Assembly (NCBI GenBank): GCA_938048505.1
Contig: CALIUX010000008.1
Span: forward strand, 1-19,264
DNA: 19,264 nt
Origin: an uncultured Pseudomonadales bacterium
GTDB lineage: Bacteria; Pseudomonadota; Gammaproteobacteria; Pseudomonadales; Cellvibrionaceae
Reading direction: 5' to 3'
Shown here one piece after another: positions 7,584 through 14,350 of the stretch (the stretch's first letter is position 1; every line of letters starts with the position of its first letter). Under the pieces are notes generated by a model. That model searched no databases, was not told the origin of the DNA, and saw nothing but the letters and a program-made list of their open reading frames with translations. A program made the position numbers and the translations under genes.

Positions 7584-9125
7584 GTGAAACCTAAGTTTAT
7601 TGTATTAGCTGTATCCCTCGGGGTAGCCATGATGCAGGCCGGCTGTGCCCAAAATGGTGCCAAAGACAATTCAACAACCACTGTATCTACGACAGGCGAT
7701 TCTCAAAAAGTTGCATCGCTTCAAAGAGAATTACAGCGATCGCAAGAAGCGCTAGAACAAGAACGTGAATTACGTCGTAGTAATCAGTCTGCTGGTGTAG
7801 CTGGTACTGAGCCGCTTTTACCACCGGGTGCAAAACCAGGTGAGTGTTATGCGCGTGTTTGGGTTGAGCCAACTTACAGAACATTACAAAAAACAATTAC
7901 TGTACAAGAAGCGTCTGAGTCAGTTGAAATTATTCCTGCAGAGTACCGTTGGGAAGACGAGCAAGTTATGGTGCAAGAAGCATCATCTAAACTTGTGAGT
8001 GTGCCAGCTGTTTATGGCACAGAAACAGAAACATTACTTGTGCGTGATTCAGAGCGCATGTGGGTTTCAGACCTTAAGCACAGAAATGCAGTGAGCAGCG
8101 AGTTAATTCGTGCTGCACGAAATGGCGGAATTGACATTGATGGCGCCCCTGTAAACTCGTGTTATCACGAGCACGTAGTGCCTGCAAAAACACGCCAAAC
8201 TGCAAGAGAAGTTGAAGTATCTGCTGCATCATTCCGTATTGAGACAGTTCCTGCTGAATACAGAATGGTTGAAAAGCGTATTTTGGTAAAAGAAGCTAGC
8301 TCACGCTTGGTAAATGTTCCGGCTAAATACGAGTCTTTCTCAGAGCAAATCATCGATAAGCCTGCACATACAACTTGGAAAAAAGGGACTGGCCCGATCC
8401 AAAAAATTGATGCTGCTACTGGCGAAATCATGTGTTTGGTGGAAGTGCCCGCCACTTACAAAACAATTCAGCGTCGTCGTTTAGTGTCTGAAGCGACAAC
8501 TCAGCGTATTGATATTCCTGCTGAGTACGAGACTGTAAAAGTACGTGAACTTGTTTCTGCTGCATCTCAGCGTCAAATCGAAATTCCGGCTAAATACAAA
8601 ACGGTAACGTCTACAGAGACTGTTTCTGAGCCTGAGTTTGTTTGGCACGAAGTGAGCGATACATCGATGAGTGCAGATAGCCGCACGGGTAACAAGCTTT
8701 GTTTGATCGAGAAGCCTGCTAAGTATCAAACTGTTACACGTCGTGTTGTGAAAAACGAAGCTTACACTAAGACCGTTGAGCTCCCAGCGTCATTCGAAAC
8801 GAAGAAAGTTAAGAAGCTTGTTCGTGAAGCGCAAGAAGTGCGTAACACTATCCCTGCTGTCACCAAGACAGTTAGCTATCGTGAGCTTGAAAAAGAAGGC
8901 TTTATGGAGTGGCGTGATATCCTTTGTGATACCAACGTAACGCCTAGCTTGATTTCACGTCTTCAGCAAAAGCTTAACTCAGAAGGTTATGATGCGGGTA
9001 CACCTGATGGTGTGATCGGTCAGAGAACGATTCAAGCGGTTAATGCTTATCAAAGAGATAACAAGCTTCCACAAGATCGTTATCTGAACATGAAAACATT
9101 ACAGCATCTCAAGCTTGTTAACTAA
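7584..9125 (+). CDS. Repeat-rich outer-membrane lipoprotein with C-terminal peptidoglycan-binding domain
   Basis: From the GTG start this is a 513-residue lipoprotein. The signal peptide ends in the lipobox MQAGC (Cys21), and the residue after the cysteine is Ala, so sorting to the outer membrane is expected. A short coiled coil follows at about 42-66. The main part (about 86-450) has four units, each starting with a cysteine (88, 193, 284, 373) and holding up to three copies of a roughly 22-residue module of the form PAxYxTVxxxxLVxEAS, then a tryptophan (160, 265, 354, 443); a final cysteine is at 448. The C-terminus (about 454-513) is a PG_binding_1-type domain (LQQKLNSEGYDAGTPDGVIG). It probably spans from outer membrane to peptidoglycan. 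I do not recognise the repeat family by name. It stands alone, ends in a strong terminator and is divergent from the CHASE2 operon. Confidence 0.85.
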   Translation: MKPKFIVLAVSLGVAMMQAGCAQNGAKDNSTTTVSTTGDSQKVASLQRELQRSQEALEQERELRRSNQSAGVAGTEPLLPPGAKPGECYARVWVEPTYRTLQKTITVQEASESVEIIPAEYRWEDEQVMVQEASSKLVSVPAVYGTETETLLVRDSERMWVSDLKHRNAVSSELIRAARNGGIDIDGAPVNSCYHEHVVPAKTRQTAREVEVSAASFRIETVPAEYRMVEKRILVKEASSRLVNVPAKYESFSEQIIDKPAHTTWKKGTGPIQKIDAATGEIMCLVEVPATYKTIQRRRLVSEATTQRIDIPAEYETVKVRELVSAASQRQIEIPAKYKTVTSTETVSEPEFVWHEVSDTSMSADSRTGNKLCLIEKPAKYQTVTRRVVKNEAYTKTVELPASFETKKVKKLVREAQEVRNTIPAVTKTVSYRELEKEGFMEWRDILCDTNVTPSLISRLQQKLNSEGYDAGTPDGVIGQRTIQAVNAYQRDNKLPQDRYLNMKTLQHLKLVN

Positions 9126-9143
9126 TATAGTAACAGCATGATC

Positions 9144-9168
9144 AAAAGGCACCTTAGGGTGCCTTTTT
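9144..9168 (+). terminator. Rho-independent terminator of the repeat lipoprotein gene
   Basis: A 10-bp stem (9144-9153 with 9158-9167, AAAAGGCACC paired with GGTGCCTTTT) around the loop TTAG ends in a run of T. It begins 18 bases after the stop codon. Confidence 0.9.
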
Positions 9169-9198
9169 TAATTCAAATGATTTTCGAGGGTTAAGTTC

Positions 9199-9435
9199 AT
9201 GGCATATGTCACAATTGATGGTGTTAAGTTAGAAAAAGAATTACTCGAGCTGGCAAAAAAGCATACTACAGGGCGTGGTGAGAGTCGTATTTCTAAAGAA
9301 GAGGCGCAGGAGCTAATTGATAGTGCGAAGGATGGTGTAAAAATAACCGACACGGAAATGGCGACATTAAAATATATTCGTGAGAACTTTACTTTTACGG
9401 CGCCAGCAGCAGAAATTTTTGACGAGGTTTTGTAG
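9199..9435 (+). CDS. Small acidic-basic protein of unknown function (78 residues)
   Basis: I do not recognise this protein by name. It has no signal peptide or membrane segment and should be cytoplasmic. It is highly charged and mainly helical in appearance, with two similar loop-helix segments: RISKEEAQELI (about 34-44) and KITDTEMATLKYI (about 53-65), each preceded by a glycine-containing charged loop (TGRGES and SAKDGV). This spacing recalls a pair of degenerate EF-hands, but the calcium-binding acidic positions are not conserved, so calcium binding should not be assumed. It sits after the terminator of the lipoprotein gene, with GAGG about a dozen bases before the ATG, and is followed by its own hairpin, so it is probably a single-gene unit. 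Confidence 0.7.
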   Translation: MAYVTIDGVKLEKELLELAKKHTTGRGESRISKEEAQELIDSAKDGVKITDTEMATLKYIRENFTFTAPAAEIFDEVL

Positions 9436-9454
9436 AAGAAGTTGATATTTTTTT

Positions 9455-9490
9455 ACGGCGAGTTTCTGACTCTCTCCTCGCCGTTTCCCT
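9455..9490 (+). terminator. Probable terminator of the 78-residue protein gene
   Basis: ACGGCGAG at 9455-9462 pairs perfectly with CTCGCCGT at 9477-9484 around a 14-base loop. A pyrimidine-rich stretch (TTTCCCTTCTTT) follows instead of an unbroken T run, so efficiency may be moderate. Confidence 0.6.
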
Positions 9491-9633
9491 TCTTTACACT
9501 TTTTCTAATACTTAGTTTTTTGCTGAGTCTTCCAGCCGGGCATTCACCGCTTAAAATAAATTTCCTTTTCTCTACTGTTTGTACAGCGTATTGACGCATT
9601 GTTTTTTATTTGAGTATTAAACGCTCACCTCCA

Positions 9634-9652
9634 TCAAATGATAATCATTATT
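9634..9652. promoter_or_regulatory. Candidate Fur binding site
   Basis: The 19 bases match the classic Fur consensus GATAATGATAATCATTATC at 15 positions, including an unbroken run of 15 (AATGATAATCATTAT). The inner part is a palindrome around a central A. Iron-responsive repression of a nearby promoter is inferred from this match alone. Confidence 0.6.
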
Positions 9653-10101
9653 CTTATAGGTGCTATTTTAAAAAAGTAATTGTTCTGCTAATTGAGCTTT
9701 ACTTAAATGCGACTGCTTTTATACGGCATTATTAGTGTCTTATTATTTAGATAAAGCTTGATGGTAGGATGCTTAGTGAGTATATTTAAGCAATCTATTA
9801 GGAGTTGTAGGGTTGTTGCATTTTTATATGCGGGTCATTAAATAGCCAGTTGCCAAGAGCTTGATTTTTAGCTGTCTTTTTGTCGACTAGAATCAGCACG
9901 GCTTATTTTTCTTTGTTAAATCAAATCGATTCTTGGTCCGTTTGCGTATATTTTACAACGTTTTTCCTATCTGATTTGATGATTAGCATATAATCATTTT
10001 CTGAGTATCACATTTAGATGCTGACTGTAATGAATAAAGCTTTTTCTGAATAGGTCAGTGGTCGAGGGGAGAGATGTGTTATGGATTATAATAAAAAAAC
10101 T

Positions 10102-10106
10102 GGAGG
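10102..10106 (+). promoter_or_regulatory. Strong ribosome binding site GGAGG that fixes the start at 10112
   Basis: GGAGG lies five bases before the ATG at 10112. A longer reading frame opens at 10058, but its start has a poorer site and the extra 18 residues look like translated leader. Confidence 0.75.
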
Positions 10107-10111
10107 TTCGA

Positions 10112-10585
10112 ATGATTTCTTCTGTTAAAAATAGTTTGGGTGTATCGCCTGATGCTGAGCTAGGCCTAATCGGGCTGGCTTACACATATGAGCTTGAAAT
10201 GGGCTCTAGAGTCCCTTGGCATAAAGATGCCTACAAAACTATTCTCATTATTAATGAGTGTATTCGTTCTACTAATAAAACCATTTTAGATAAATGTAAT
10301 TCCTTTTTAGAGATGCTTTCAGACCTGGAAATTCAAGCGCTTATGGCAAAAGGGCTGGTGTTGGTTGATGAAAATGGGCAGCCTTATGAGAGGCTCTATC
10401 GGGGCGCATCTGCACCACTTGAAGCGCAATCGGCGCCTGCCTCTCCTCGCCGAGAAGAAATTTTGTATCGAGGCGCAGCTATGGAAAAAGCAGAAGAGAA
10501 TGCAGATGTAAAAAAAGAACTGAGCACAACAGAAAAAGAAGTACACCGTAAGAAGAGGATGTATCGAGGGGTTATAATTGATTAG
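10112..10585 (+). CDS. Protein of unknown function with three YRG motifs (157 residues)
   Basis: I do not recognise this gene by name. From the start chosen by its ribosome site it encodes 157 residues, probably cytoplasmic, with no signal peptide or membrane helix. The first 80 or so residues look helical and globular. The rest is low-complexity, rich in Glu, Lys and Ala, and carries three copies of a short motif: RLYRGASAP (about 95), ILYRGAAME (about 121) and RMYRGVIID at the very C-terminus. The YRG spacing recalls the short YRG segment of the DUF4278 family in cyanobacteria, but the similarity is too short to assign it. The gene stands alone, about 460 bases downstream of the Fur box and convergent with the next gene. 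Confidence 0.7.
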   Translation: MISSVKNSLGVSPDAELGLIGLAYTYELEMGSRVPWHKDAYKTILIINECIRSTNKTILDKCNSFLEMLSDLEIQALMAKGLVLVDENGQPYERLYRGASAPLEAQSAPASPRREEILYRGAAMEKAEENADVKKELSTTEKEVHRKKRMYRGVIID

Positions 10586-10704
10586 TACTTCCAGGCAGCG
10601 GCATCATCTGCTTATCTAATTTTTTTGCTTGGCTTAGCTGCTTTATTATCGTCTTGGTCAAGTTCTAAGTTTTTGTTGCAAACTTTTTATTAAAAATACT
10701 TTCT

Positions 10705-11187
10705 TTATTGCGGCAGTGCACGCGATAAAATCATTAATCTTTTTATCAAGCTGGCAAGAGTGTCAGAGCTGCCATATTTTAACGTTTCTTTCAATTGGTG
10801 AATGAGAAGCGATTTTGAACTGGCAACCGGCTTTATGCTGCTGGCTTGATGTGTGGTGCTATCGAGATCGCTGATTGATTTGCCGTCAAGTTGTTCGTTA
10901 TTGGGCGAGCTGTTGAGTAGTACAAATGCACGGTGACTCAGCGTCACATTTTCTAGTGCTTCCCTCTTTATAATATCTGAGTAGTGTAAATAGCCTGCAT
11001 TGCTGAGCCAAAGTAATGCACTGAGGCAGGCTTCATGTCGCTTGCTGTGTAGACCAAACTCATCGGGCGTATCTGGCCCCGCGATATCTTCGACGTACAA
11101 GGTAATCTGTCTGGGGAACGACTTGTAGAGTGTTAGCAGTATTTTTGCTGTATCACGATAAAAGTCATCTATATGTAGATCGGTCAT
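10705..11187 (-). CDS. Conserved-looking protein of unknown function (160 residues)
   Basis: I do not recognise this gene. The 160-residue product has no signal peptide or membrane segment. The first 95 residues look globular and mixed helical, with a segment (HEACLSALLWLSNAGYLHYSD, then VTLSHRAFVLLNS) that could be a winged-helix-like fold; that is a visual impression only. A polar, Ser-rich linker at about 96-125 leads to a helical C-terminus (SLLIHQLKETLKYGSSDTLASLIKRLMIL). It lies downstream of the aminotransferase gene on the same strand, separated by a 23-bp hairpin, and has only a weak ribosome site. It may share the aminotransferase transcript at reduced level. Confidence 0.65.
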   Translation of the reverse strand: MTDLHIDDFYRDTAKILLTLYKSFPRQITLYVEDIAGPDTPDEFGLHSKRHEACLSALLWLSNAGYLHYSDIIKREALENVTLSHRAFVLLNSSPNNEQLDGKSISDLDSTTHQASSIKPVASSKSLLIHQLKETLKYGSSDTLASLIKRLMILSRALPQ

Positions 11188-11247
11188 GGTCTTAAGCTTT
11201 AATCCGCAATTGATCAGGTGTTAGCTTGATTAGCCTCGTATGGCTAT

Positions 11248-11302
11248 CTGCTTTTACTCACCATAAATAATATTAAATCTTATTTATGGTGAGTAAAAGC
11301 AG
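11248..11302. repeat. 23-bp perfect inverted repeat downstream of the aminotransferase gene
   Basis: The arms at 11248-11270 and 11280-11302 are perfectly complementary around a 9-base AT loop. It starts 25 bases after the aminotransferase stop and ends 60 bases before the next gene on the same strand. No T run follows it on either strand, so it is not a standard terminator, although a stem this long would affect mRNA stability or polymerase passage. Confidence 0.75.
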
Positions 11303-11327
11303 TCCGTTAAGAACAAGTTTTTCTTTA

Positions 11328-12542
11328 CTAAAAAGAATAAGAATTCAAAAAATCCCCAAAGCTGTTAATGGCCTTAGTGATTTCATCTTTTACGGGCAAG
11401 AAGACGACACGAAGATGGTCTGGCTCTTTCCAATTAAATGCGCTGCCTTGTACTAACAGCACTCTTTTTTGTAGAAGAAAGTCGAGTATCATTTGCTGGT
11501 CGTCAACAACTGGGTAGCGCTTTAAATCGAGCTTGGGAAAAAGATAAATCGCCCCTTTGGGTCTTACGCAACTTATGCCTGGAATTGCTTCGAGCGCATC
11601 CATTGCTGCATTGCGCTGCTCAACGAGCCTGCCTCCAGGTAATATCAGTTCATTAATACTCTGGTATCCCCCTAGCGCAGTTTGTACTGCAAGCATTGCA
11701 GGCACATTTGCGCAAAGCCGCATAGACGATAGCATTTCAATGCCCTTAAGGTATTCCTTTGCCAGGTGCTTGGCTCCACTGATGACCAGCCAGCCTGATC
11801 GAAACCCAGCCAACCTATACGACTTTGAAAGTCCGTTAAAAGAGATGCACAGCACATCTTTTGCAAGGCGTCCCATGGGGACAAATTCGGCATCATCGTA
11901 AGTGATCTTACTGTAAATTTCGTCTGCAAAAATGACCAAGTTGTGCTCGCGCGCCAGCTGGATGATTTGCTCTAAAACCTCTTGACTGTATACCGCCCCA
12001 GTGGGGTTGTTTGGGTTGATGACAACAATTGCGCGAGTGCGAGACGTAATGCGGCTTCTTATATCCTCAATGTCAGGCATCCAATCCGCTTGTTCGTCAC
12101 AAATGTAGTGCACGGCGTTGCCGCCCGCAAGGTTGACCGCAGCTGTCCAAAGAGGGTAATCAGGCGAGGGTACAAGCACTTCATCACCATCGTTGAGCAA
12201 TGCTTGATTGGCCATGACTATCAGTTCGCTGACGCCATTGCCGAGGTAAATATCATCGACATCCACACCTTCAATTTTTAATTTTTGACATTCATGCATG
12301 ACAGCTTTGCGTGCAGCAAATAACCCTTTAGACGCGGTGTAGCCTTGCGCTTCTCGGATATTACGTATGACATCGGCAATAATCTCATCCGGTGCGTCAA
12401 AACCAAAAGGGGCAGGGTTGCCAATATTGAGCTTGAGTATGCGCTGGCCTTCTTCTTCAAGGCGAGTGGCCTGCTCTAATACGGGCCCACGAATGTCATA
12501 ACAAACGCCATCGAGCTTTTGGGATTTATTGATATGCTGCAT
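11328..12542 (-). CDS. alaA: Alanine aminotransferase, AlaA type
   Basis: This cytoplasmic pyridoxal-phosphate enzyme transfers the amino group of glutamate to pyruvate to make alanine. The 404-residue length, the start MQHINKSQKLDGVCYDIRGP and the overall motif order match the AlaA (YfbQ) group of class I aminotransferases. Visible active-site residues are Asn179 in NPNNPTG, Asp207 and Tyr210 in FADEIYS, the PLP lysine Lys240 in SFNGLSKSYR, and Arg248 in the following FRSGW. A ribosome site (AAAGG) lies nine bases upstream of the ATG. The gene is divergent from msrB across about 100 bases that must hold both promoters. Nothing appears broken or unusual. Confidence 0.93.
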   Translation of the reverse strand: MQHINKSQKLDGVCYDIRGPVLEQATRLEEEGQRILKLNIGNPAPFGFDAPDEIIADVIRNIREAQGYTASKGLFAARKAVMHECQKLKIEGVDVDDIYLGNGVSELIVMANQALLNDGDEVLVPSPDYPLWTAAVNLAGGNAVHYICDEQADWMPDIEDIRSRITSRTRAIVVINPNNPTGAVYSQEVLEQIIQLAREHNLVIFADEIYSKITYDDAEFVPMGRLAKDVLCISFNGLSKSYRLAGFRSGWLVISGAKHLAKEYLKGIEMLSSMRLCANVPAMLAVQTALGGYQSINELILPGGRLVEQRNAAMDALEAIPGISCVRPKGAIYLFPKLDLKRYPVVDDQQMILDFLLQKRVLLVQGSAFNWKEPDHLRVVFLPVKDEITKAINSFGDFLNSYSF

Positions 12543-12634
12543 TATGTATAACCTTTTTACTCCATTCTTGCGTAAAGGTGCGAGAGAGCCTGTAATTTAA
12601 AGGGCGTGGAAATAGCCTGAATAACCTATTTAAT

Positions 12635-12640
12635 AGGAGA
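12635..12640 (+). promoter_or_regulatory. Ribosome binding site of msrB, partly inside a short palindrome
   Basis: AGGAGA lies four bases before the msrB ATG. Its first bases belong to the palindrome CCTATT-T-AATAGG (12625-12637). The one-base centre makes an RNA hairpin unfavourable as written, so a protein site or chance is as likely as a translational switch. Confidence 0.5.
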
Positions 12641-12644
12641 GATT

Positions 12645-13067
12645 ATGTCAGATAGCGACCTAAAAAACGATGAGAGTCTTATGGGTAATGCTTATTGGAA
12701 AGATAAGCTAACATCTGAAGAATATCGCATCTGTAGAGAAAAGGGGACGGAGAGGCCTTTTTCGGGTGAATATAATGACTTTAAAGGCGAGGGTGCGTTT
12801 GCGTGCCGTTGTTGTGGTGCGATTCTTTTTGATGCTGGCGCTAAATTTGACTCGGGAAGCGGCTGGCCTAGTTTCTCTTCTTGCCATGTTGGTGCGGTTG
12901 CAGAGCATACGGATGGCTCGCATGGCATGGCGCGCGTCGAAATCACCTGCAGTCAATGCGACTGCCATTTGGGGCATGTTTTCCCTGATGGGCCGGCTCC
13001 AACAGGGCTGCGCTATTGTGTGAATTCCCTTTCTATTAAGCATAGTCTGCTCGGTGATGCCCAATGA
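12645..13067 (+). CDS. msrB: Peptide-methionine (R)-S-oxide reductase
   Basis: MsrB repairs oxidised methionine by reducing the R-sulfoxide, usually with thioredoxin as partner, in the cytoplasm here since no signal peptide is present. The 140-residue product has the zinc-binding cysteine pairs Cys54/Cys57 and Cys102/Cys105, the [10 protein letters not shown] segment (68-77), the GHVFPDGP segment (110-117) and the catalytic Cys125 in RYCVNSLSI. The usual INS is VNS here, a mild change. Cys56 and Cys80 are extra cysteines, either of which might act as a recycling residue. Its stop overlaps the start of the next gene by four bases (ATGA), so the two are translationally coupled. It is divergent from alaA. 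Confidence 0.95.
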   Translation: MSDSDLKNDESLMGNAYWKDKLTSEEYRICREKGTERPFSGEYNDFKGEGAFACRCCGAILFDAGAKFDSGSGWPSFSSCHVGAVAEHTDGSHGMARVEITCSQCDCHLGHVFPDGPAPTGLRYCVNSLSIKHSLLGDAQ

Positions 13068-13741
13068 TACATTTTGATGAGCTCTATGCTACGGCTTGTT
13101 TGCATAAGGGGGGTAGTCAGATTGTTGAAGCATCGTTGCCTCAACTGCGAAGCGATCAGGCGCTCATCGACACCAGTGATGCCTTTTACCTTAGTACAAT
13201 GATGCGCCGTATCTTCAGGGCGGGCCTGAAGCATAGCGTGATAGATGCTAAGTGGCCTGCTTTTGAAAAAGCACTCAATCAGTTTAATCCCACAGTCTGC
13301 GCACACATGACCGATGAAAAGCTTGATGAGTTGATGGGGAATCGCGACCTAGTTCGCCATTTAGGCAAAATGAAGGCGATCCGCATTAATGCGTCATTGG
13401 TGCTTAATTTGGGGCAAGGTCACGGTGGCTTTGGTGCCTTTTTAGCGCAGTGGCCCCCAAGTGAAATTGTTGATCTTTGGCGTAAGCTTAAAAAAGAAGG
13501 GGCTCAGTTAGGCGGTATATCGGGTGCGTATTTTTTGCGGATGGCGGGTAAAGATACATTTTTGCTCACTGACGATGTGGTAGCGGTTTTGCGCGCGCAG
13601 GGTGTTATTGATAAGGCGCCTACCAGTATGAGTGCAATGGCGGCTGTACAAGGCGCATTCAATCAGTGGCAAGAGCAGTGTGGTCGCCCTTATTGTGAAA
13701 TTAGCCGAATCGCGTCAATGGCCGTAGCAAGTTTTCAGTAG
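13064..13741 (+). CDS. Tag-like DNA-3-methyladenine glycosylase homologue with altered active site
   Basis: This 225-residue protein resembles the 3-methyladenine DNA glycosylase I family in the segment [47 protein letters not shown] (64-110). A later part, [27 protein letters not shown] (150-176), recalls a helix-hairpin-helix glycosylase motif with Asp170 or Asp171 where the family's aspartate would lie. The usual Tag N-terminal zinc-site cysteine and the catalytic glutamate region (LEGQQAGLSW in E. coli) are not seen; the equivalent part reads [16 protein letters not shown]. It may be a divergent glycosylase, or a relative with another DNA-binding role. Overlap with msrB (ATGA) suggests a joint function in damage repair. 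Assignment to the superfamily is good; enzymatic activity is uncertain. Confidence 0.72.
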   Translation: MIHFDELYATACLHKGGSQIVEASLPQLRSDQALIDTSDAFYLSTMMRRIFRAGLKHSVIDAKWPAFEKALNQFNPTVCAHMTDEKLDELMGNRDLVRHLGKMKAIRINASLVLNLGQGHGGFGAFLAQWPPSEIVDLWRKLKKEGAQLGGISGAYFLRMAGKDTFLLTDDVVAVLRAQGVIDKAPTSMSAMAAVQGAFNQWQEQCGRPYCEISRIASMAVASFQ

Positions 13742-13847
13742 CCCTTTGTTTTAGCGGGAATTTGATGCCACTTGCCTGTTCTTGGGCTGCCTTATTGGCT
13801 AATTATTCATCAAAGGCAGTATTATTAAACTTTCTTTAAAAAAGTTG

Positions 13848-13876
13848 TTGACAGTACGTCTTAGCATCCCTAAAAT
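13848..13876 (+). promoter_or_regulatory. Strong sigma70-type promoter of the tRNA operon
   Basis: TTGACA (13848-13853) and TAAAAT (13871-13876) are separated by exactly 17 bases. A GC-rich stretch, GCGCCCC, follows the -10 box, resembling the discriminator of stable-RNA promoters under stringent control. Transcription should begin near 13883, about 120 bases before tRNA-Glu. Confidence 0.9.
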
Positions 13877-13883
13877 GCGCCCC

Positions 13884-13993
13884 ACTTCGACGGGCAATGC
13901 CCTTATCTAAAGAGCATAACGTCTTCGAAGTTAAAGCTAAACATCTGAATATAAAGTGTTTTATTTCAATGGTTAGCTTTCACATAATGTGAA
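13884..13993 (+). other. Hairpin-rich 5' leader of the tRNA transcript
   Basis: The leader contains three self-complementary pairs. ACTTCGA at 13884-13890 pairs with TCGAAGT at 13925-13931. AAAGCTAA at 13933-13940 pairs with TTAGCTTT at 13973-13980. TTCACAT-A-ATGTGAA at 13979-13993 is a near-palindrome just before the tRNA. These may guide 5' processing or be chance; I see no coding sequence here. Confidence 0.5.
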
Positions 13994-14001
13994 CGTCCTT
14001 A

Positions 14002-14077
14002 GTCCCCATCGTCTAGAGGCCTAGGACACCGCCCTTTCACGGCGGTAACAGGGGTTCGAATCCCCTTGGGGACGCCA
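14002..14077 (+). tRNA. tRNA-Glu (anticodon TTC)
   Basis: The 76 bases fold as a standard cloverleaf. The acceptor GTCCCC pairs with GGGGAC, the anticodon stem CCGCC/GGCGG carries the loop CTTTCAC, and the T arm has GTTCGAATC. CCA is encoded at 14075-14077. The anticodon TTC reads Glu codons. The next tRNA begins six bases later, so both are cut from one precursor. Confidence 0.97.
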
Positions 14078-14083
14078 CATTAT

Positions 14084-14158
14084 GCGGGAATAGCTCAGTG
14101 GTAGAGCACAACCTTGCCAAGGTTGGGGTCGCGAGTTCGAGCCTCGTTTCCCGCTCCA
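14084..14158 (+). tRNA. tRNA-Gly (anticodon GCC)
   Basis: The 75 bases form a cloverleaf with acceptor GCGGGAA paired with TTCCCGC. The anticodon stem AACC/GGTT surrounds a loop with GCC, and the T arm has GTTCGAGCC. CCA is encoded at the end (14156-14158). It reads GGC and GGT codons. It shares the promoter and terminator with the preceding tRNA-Glu. Confidence 0.97.
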
Positions 14159-14161
14159 ATT

Positions 14162-14194
14162 AAAAGCCGATAGTTAGTTCTATCGGCTTTTTTT
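14162..14194 (+). terminator. Rho-independent terminator of the tRNA operon
   Basis: AAAAGCCGATAG (14162-14173) pairs with CTATCGGCTTTT (14180-14191) around the loop TTAGTT. The stem runs directly into a stretch of T ending at 14194. It begins four bases after the last tRNA. Confidence 0.95.
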
Positions 14195-14350
14195 ATGCCT
14201 GTTATTTGTGTGTAGCATTTTCCATGCTCCTCCATTCGTCTAGTTTTAAGCCTCTTATGTATTACCTCCTTTACCCTCTGCATTCAGCCTGGGGTGTTTT
14301 AATTGTTTCTCCTGGTCGGTCTGCATGGGCTCGTTTTCAGGTTGGTACTT

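Larger units (their letters stand above)
9491..10111. other. Gene-free region holding a Fur box
   Basis: About 600 AT-rich bases carry no supportable gene. The one clear element is the Fur-box match at 9634-9652. The next coding start on the plus strand is some 460 bases further on, so the box has no obvious protein target. A small RNA starting just after the box is possible, but I see no good terminator hairpin to define its end. Confidence 0.5.

Noticed and set aside
9638..9679. A 13-residue hydrophobic peptide frame (MIIIILIG...) beginning inside the Fur box
   Set aside because: No ribosome site precedes it and its sequence is simply the translation of the Fur-box palindrome.
9653..9960. 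A defined Fur-controlled small RNA gene
   Set aside because: Only the Fur site is clear. I cannot find a terminator hairpin with a T run or conserved structure, so I do not call an RNA gene.
12692..13064. Long minus-strand frames opposite msrB
   Set aside because: They are antisense shadows of msrB, whose zinc and catalytic cysteines leave no doubt about the true coding strand.
14095..14283. Minus-strand open frame of 62 codons across tRNA-Gly
   Set aside because: It runs antisense through the tRNA and terminator. Its end, GNEARTRDPNLGK, is a well-known artefact of translating tRNA genes.
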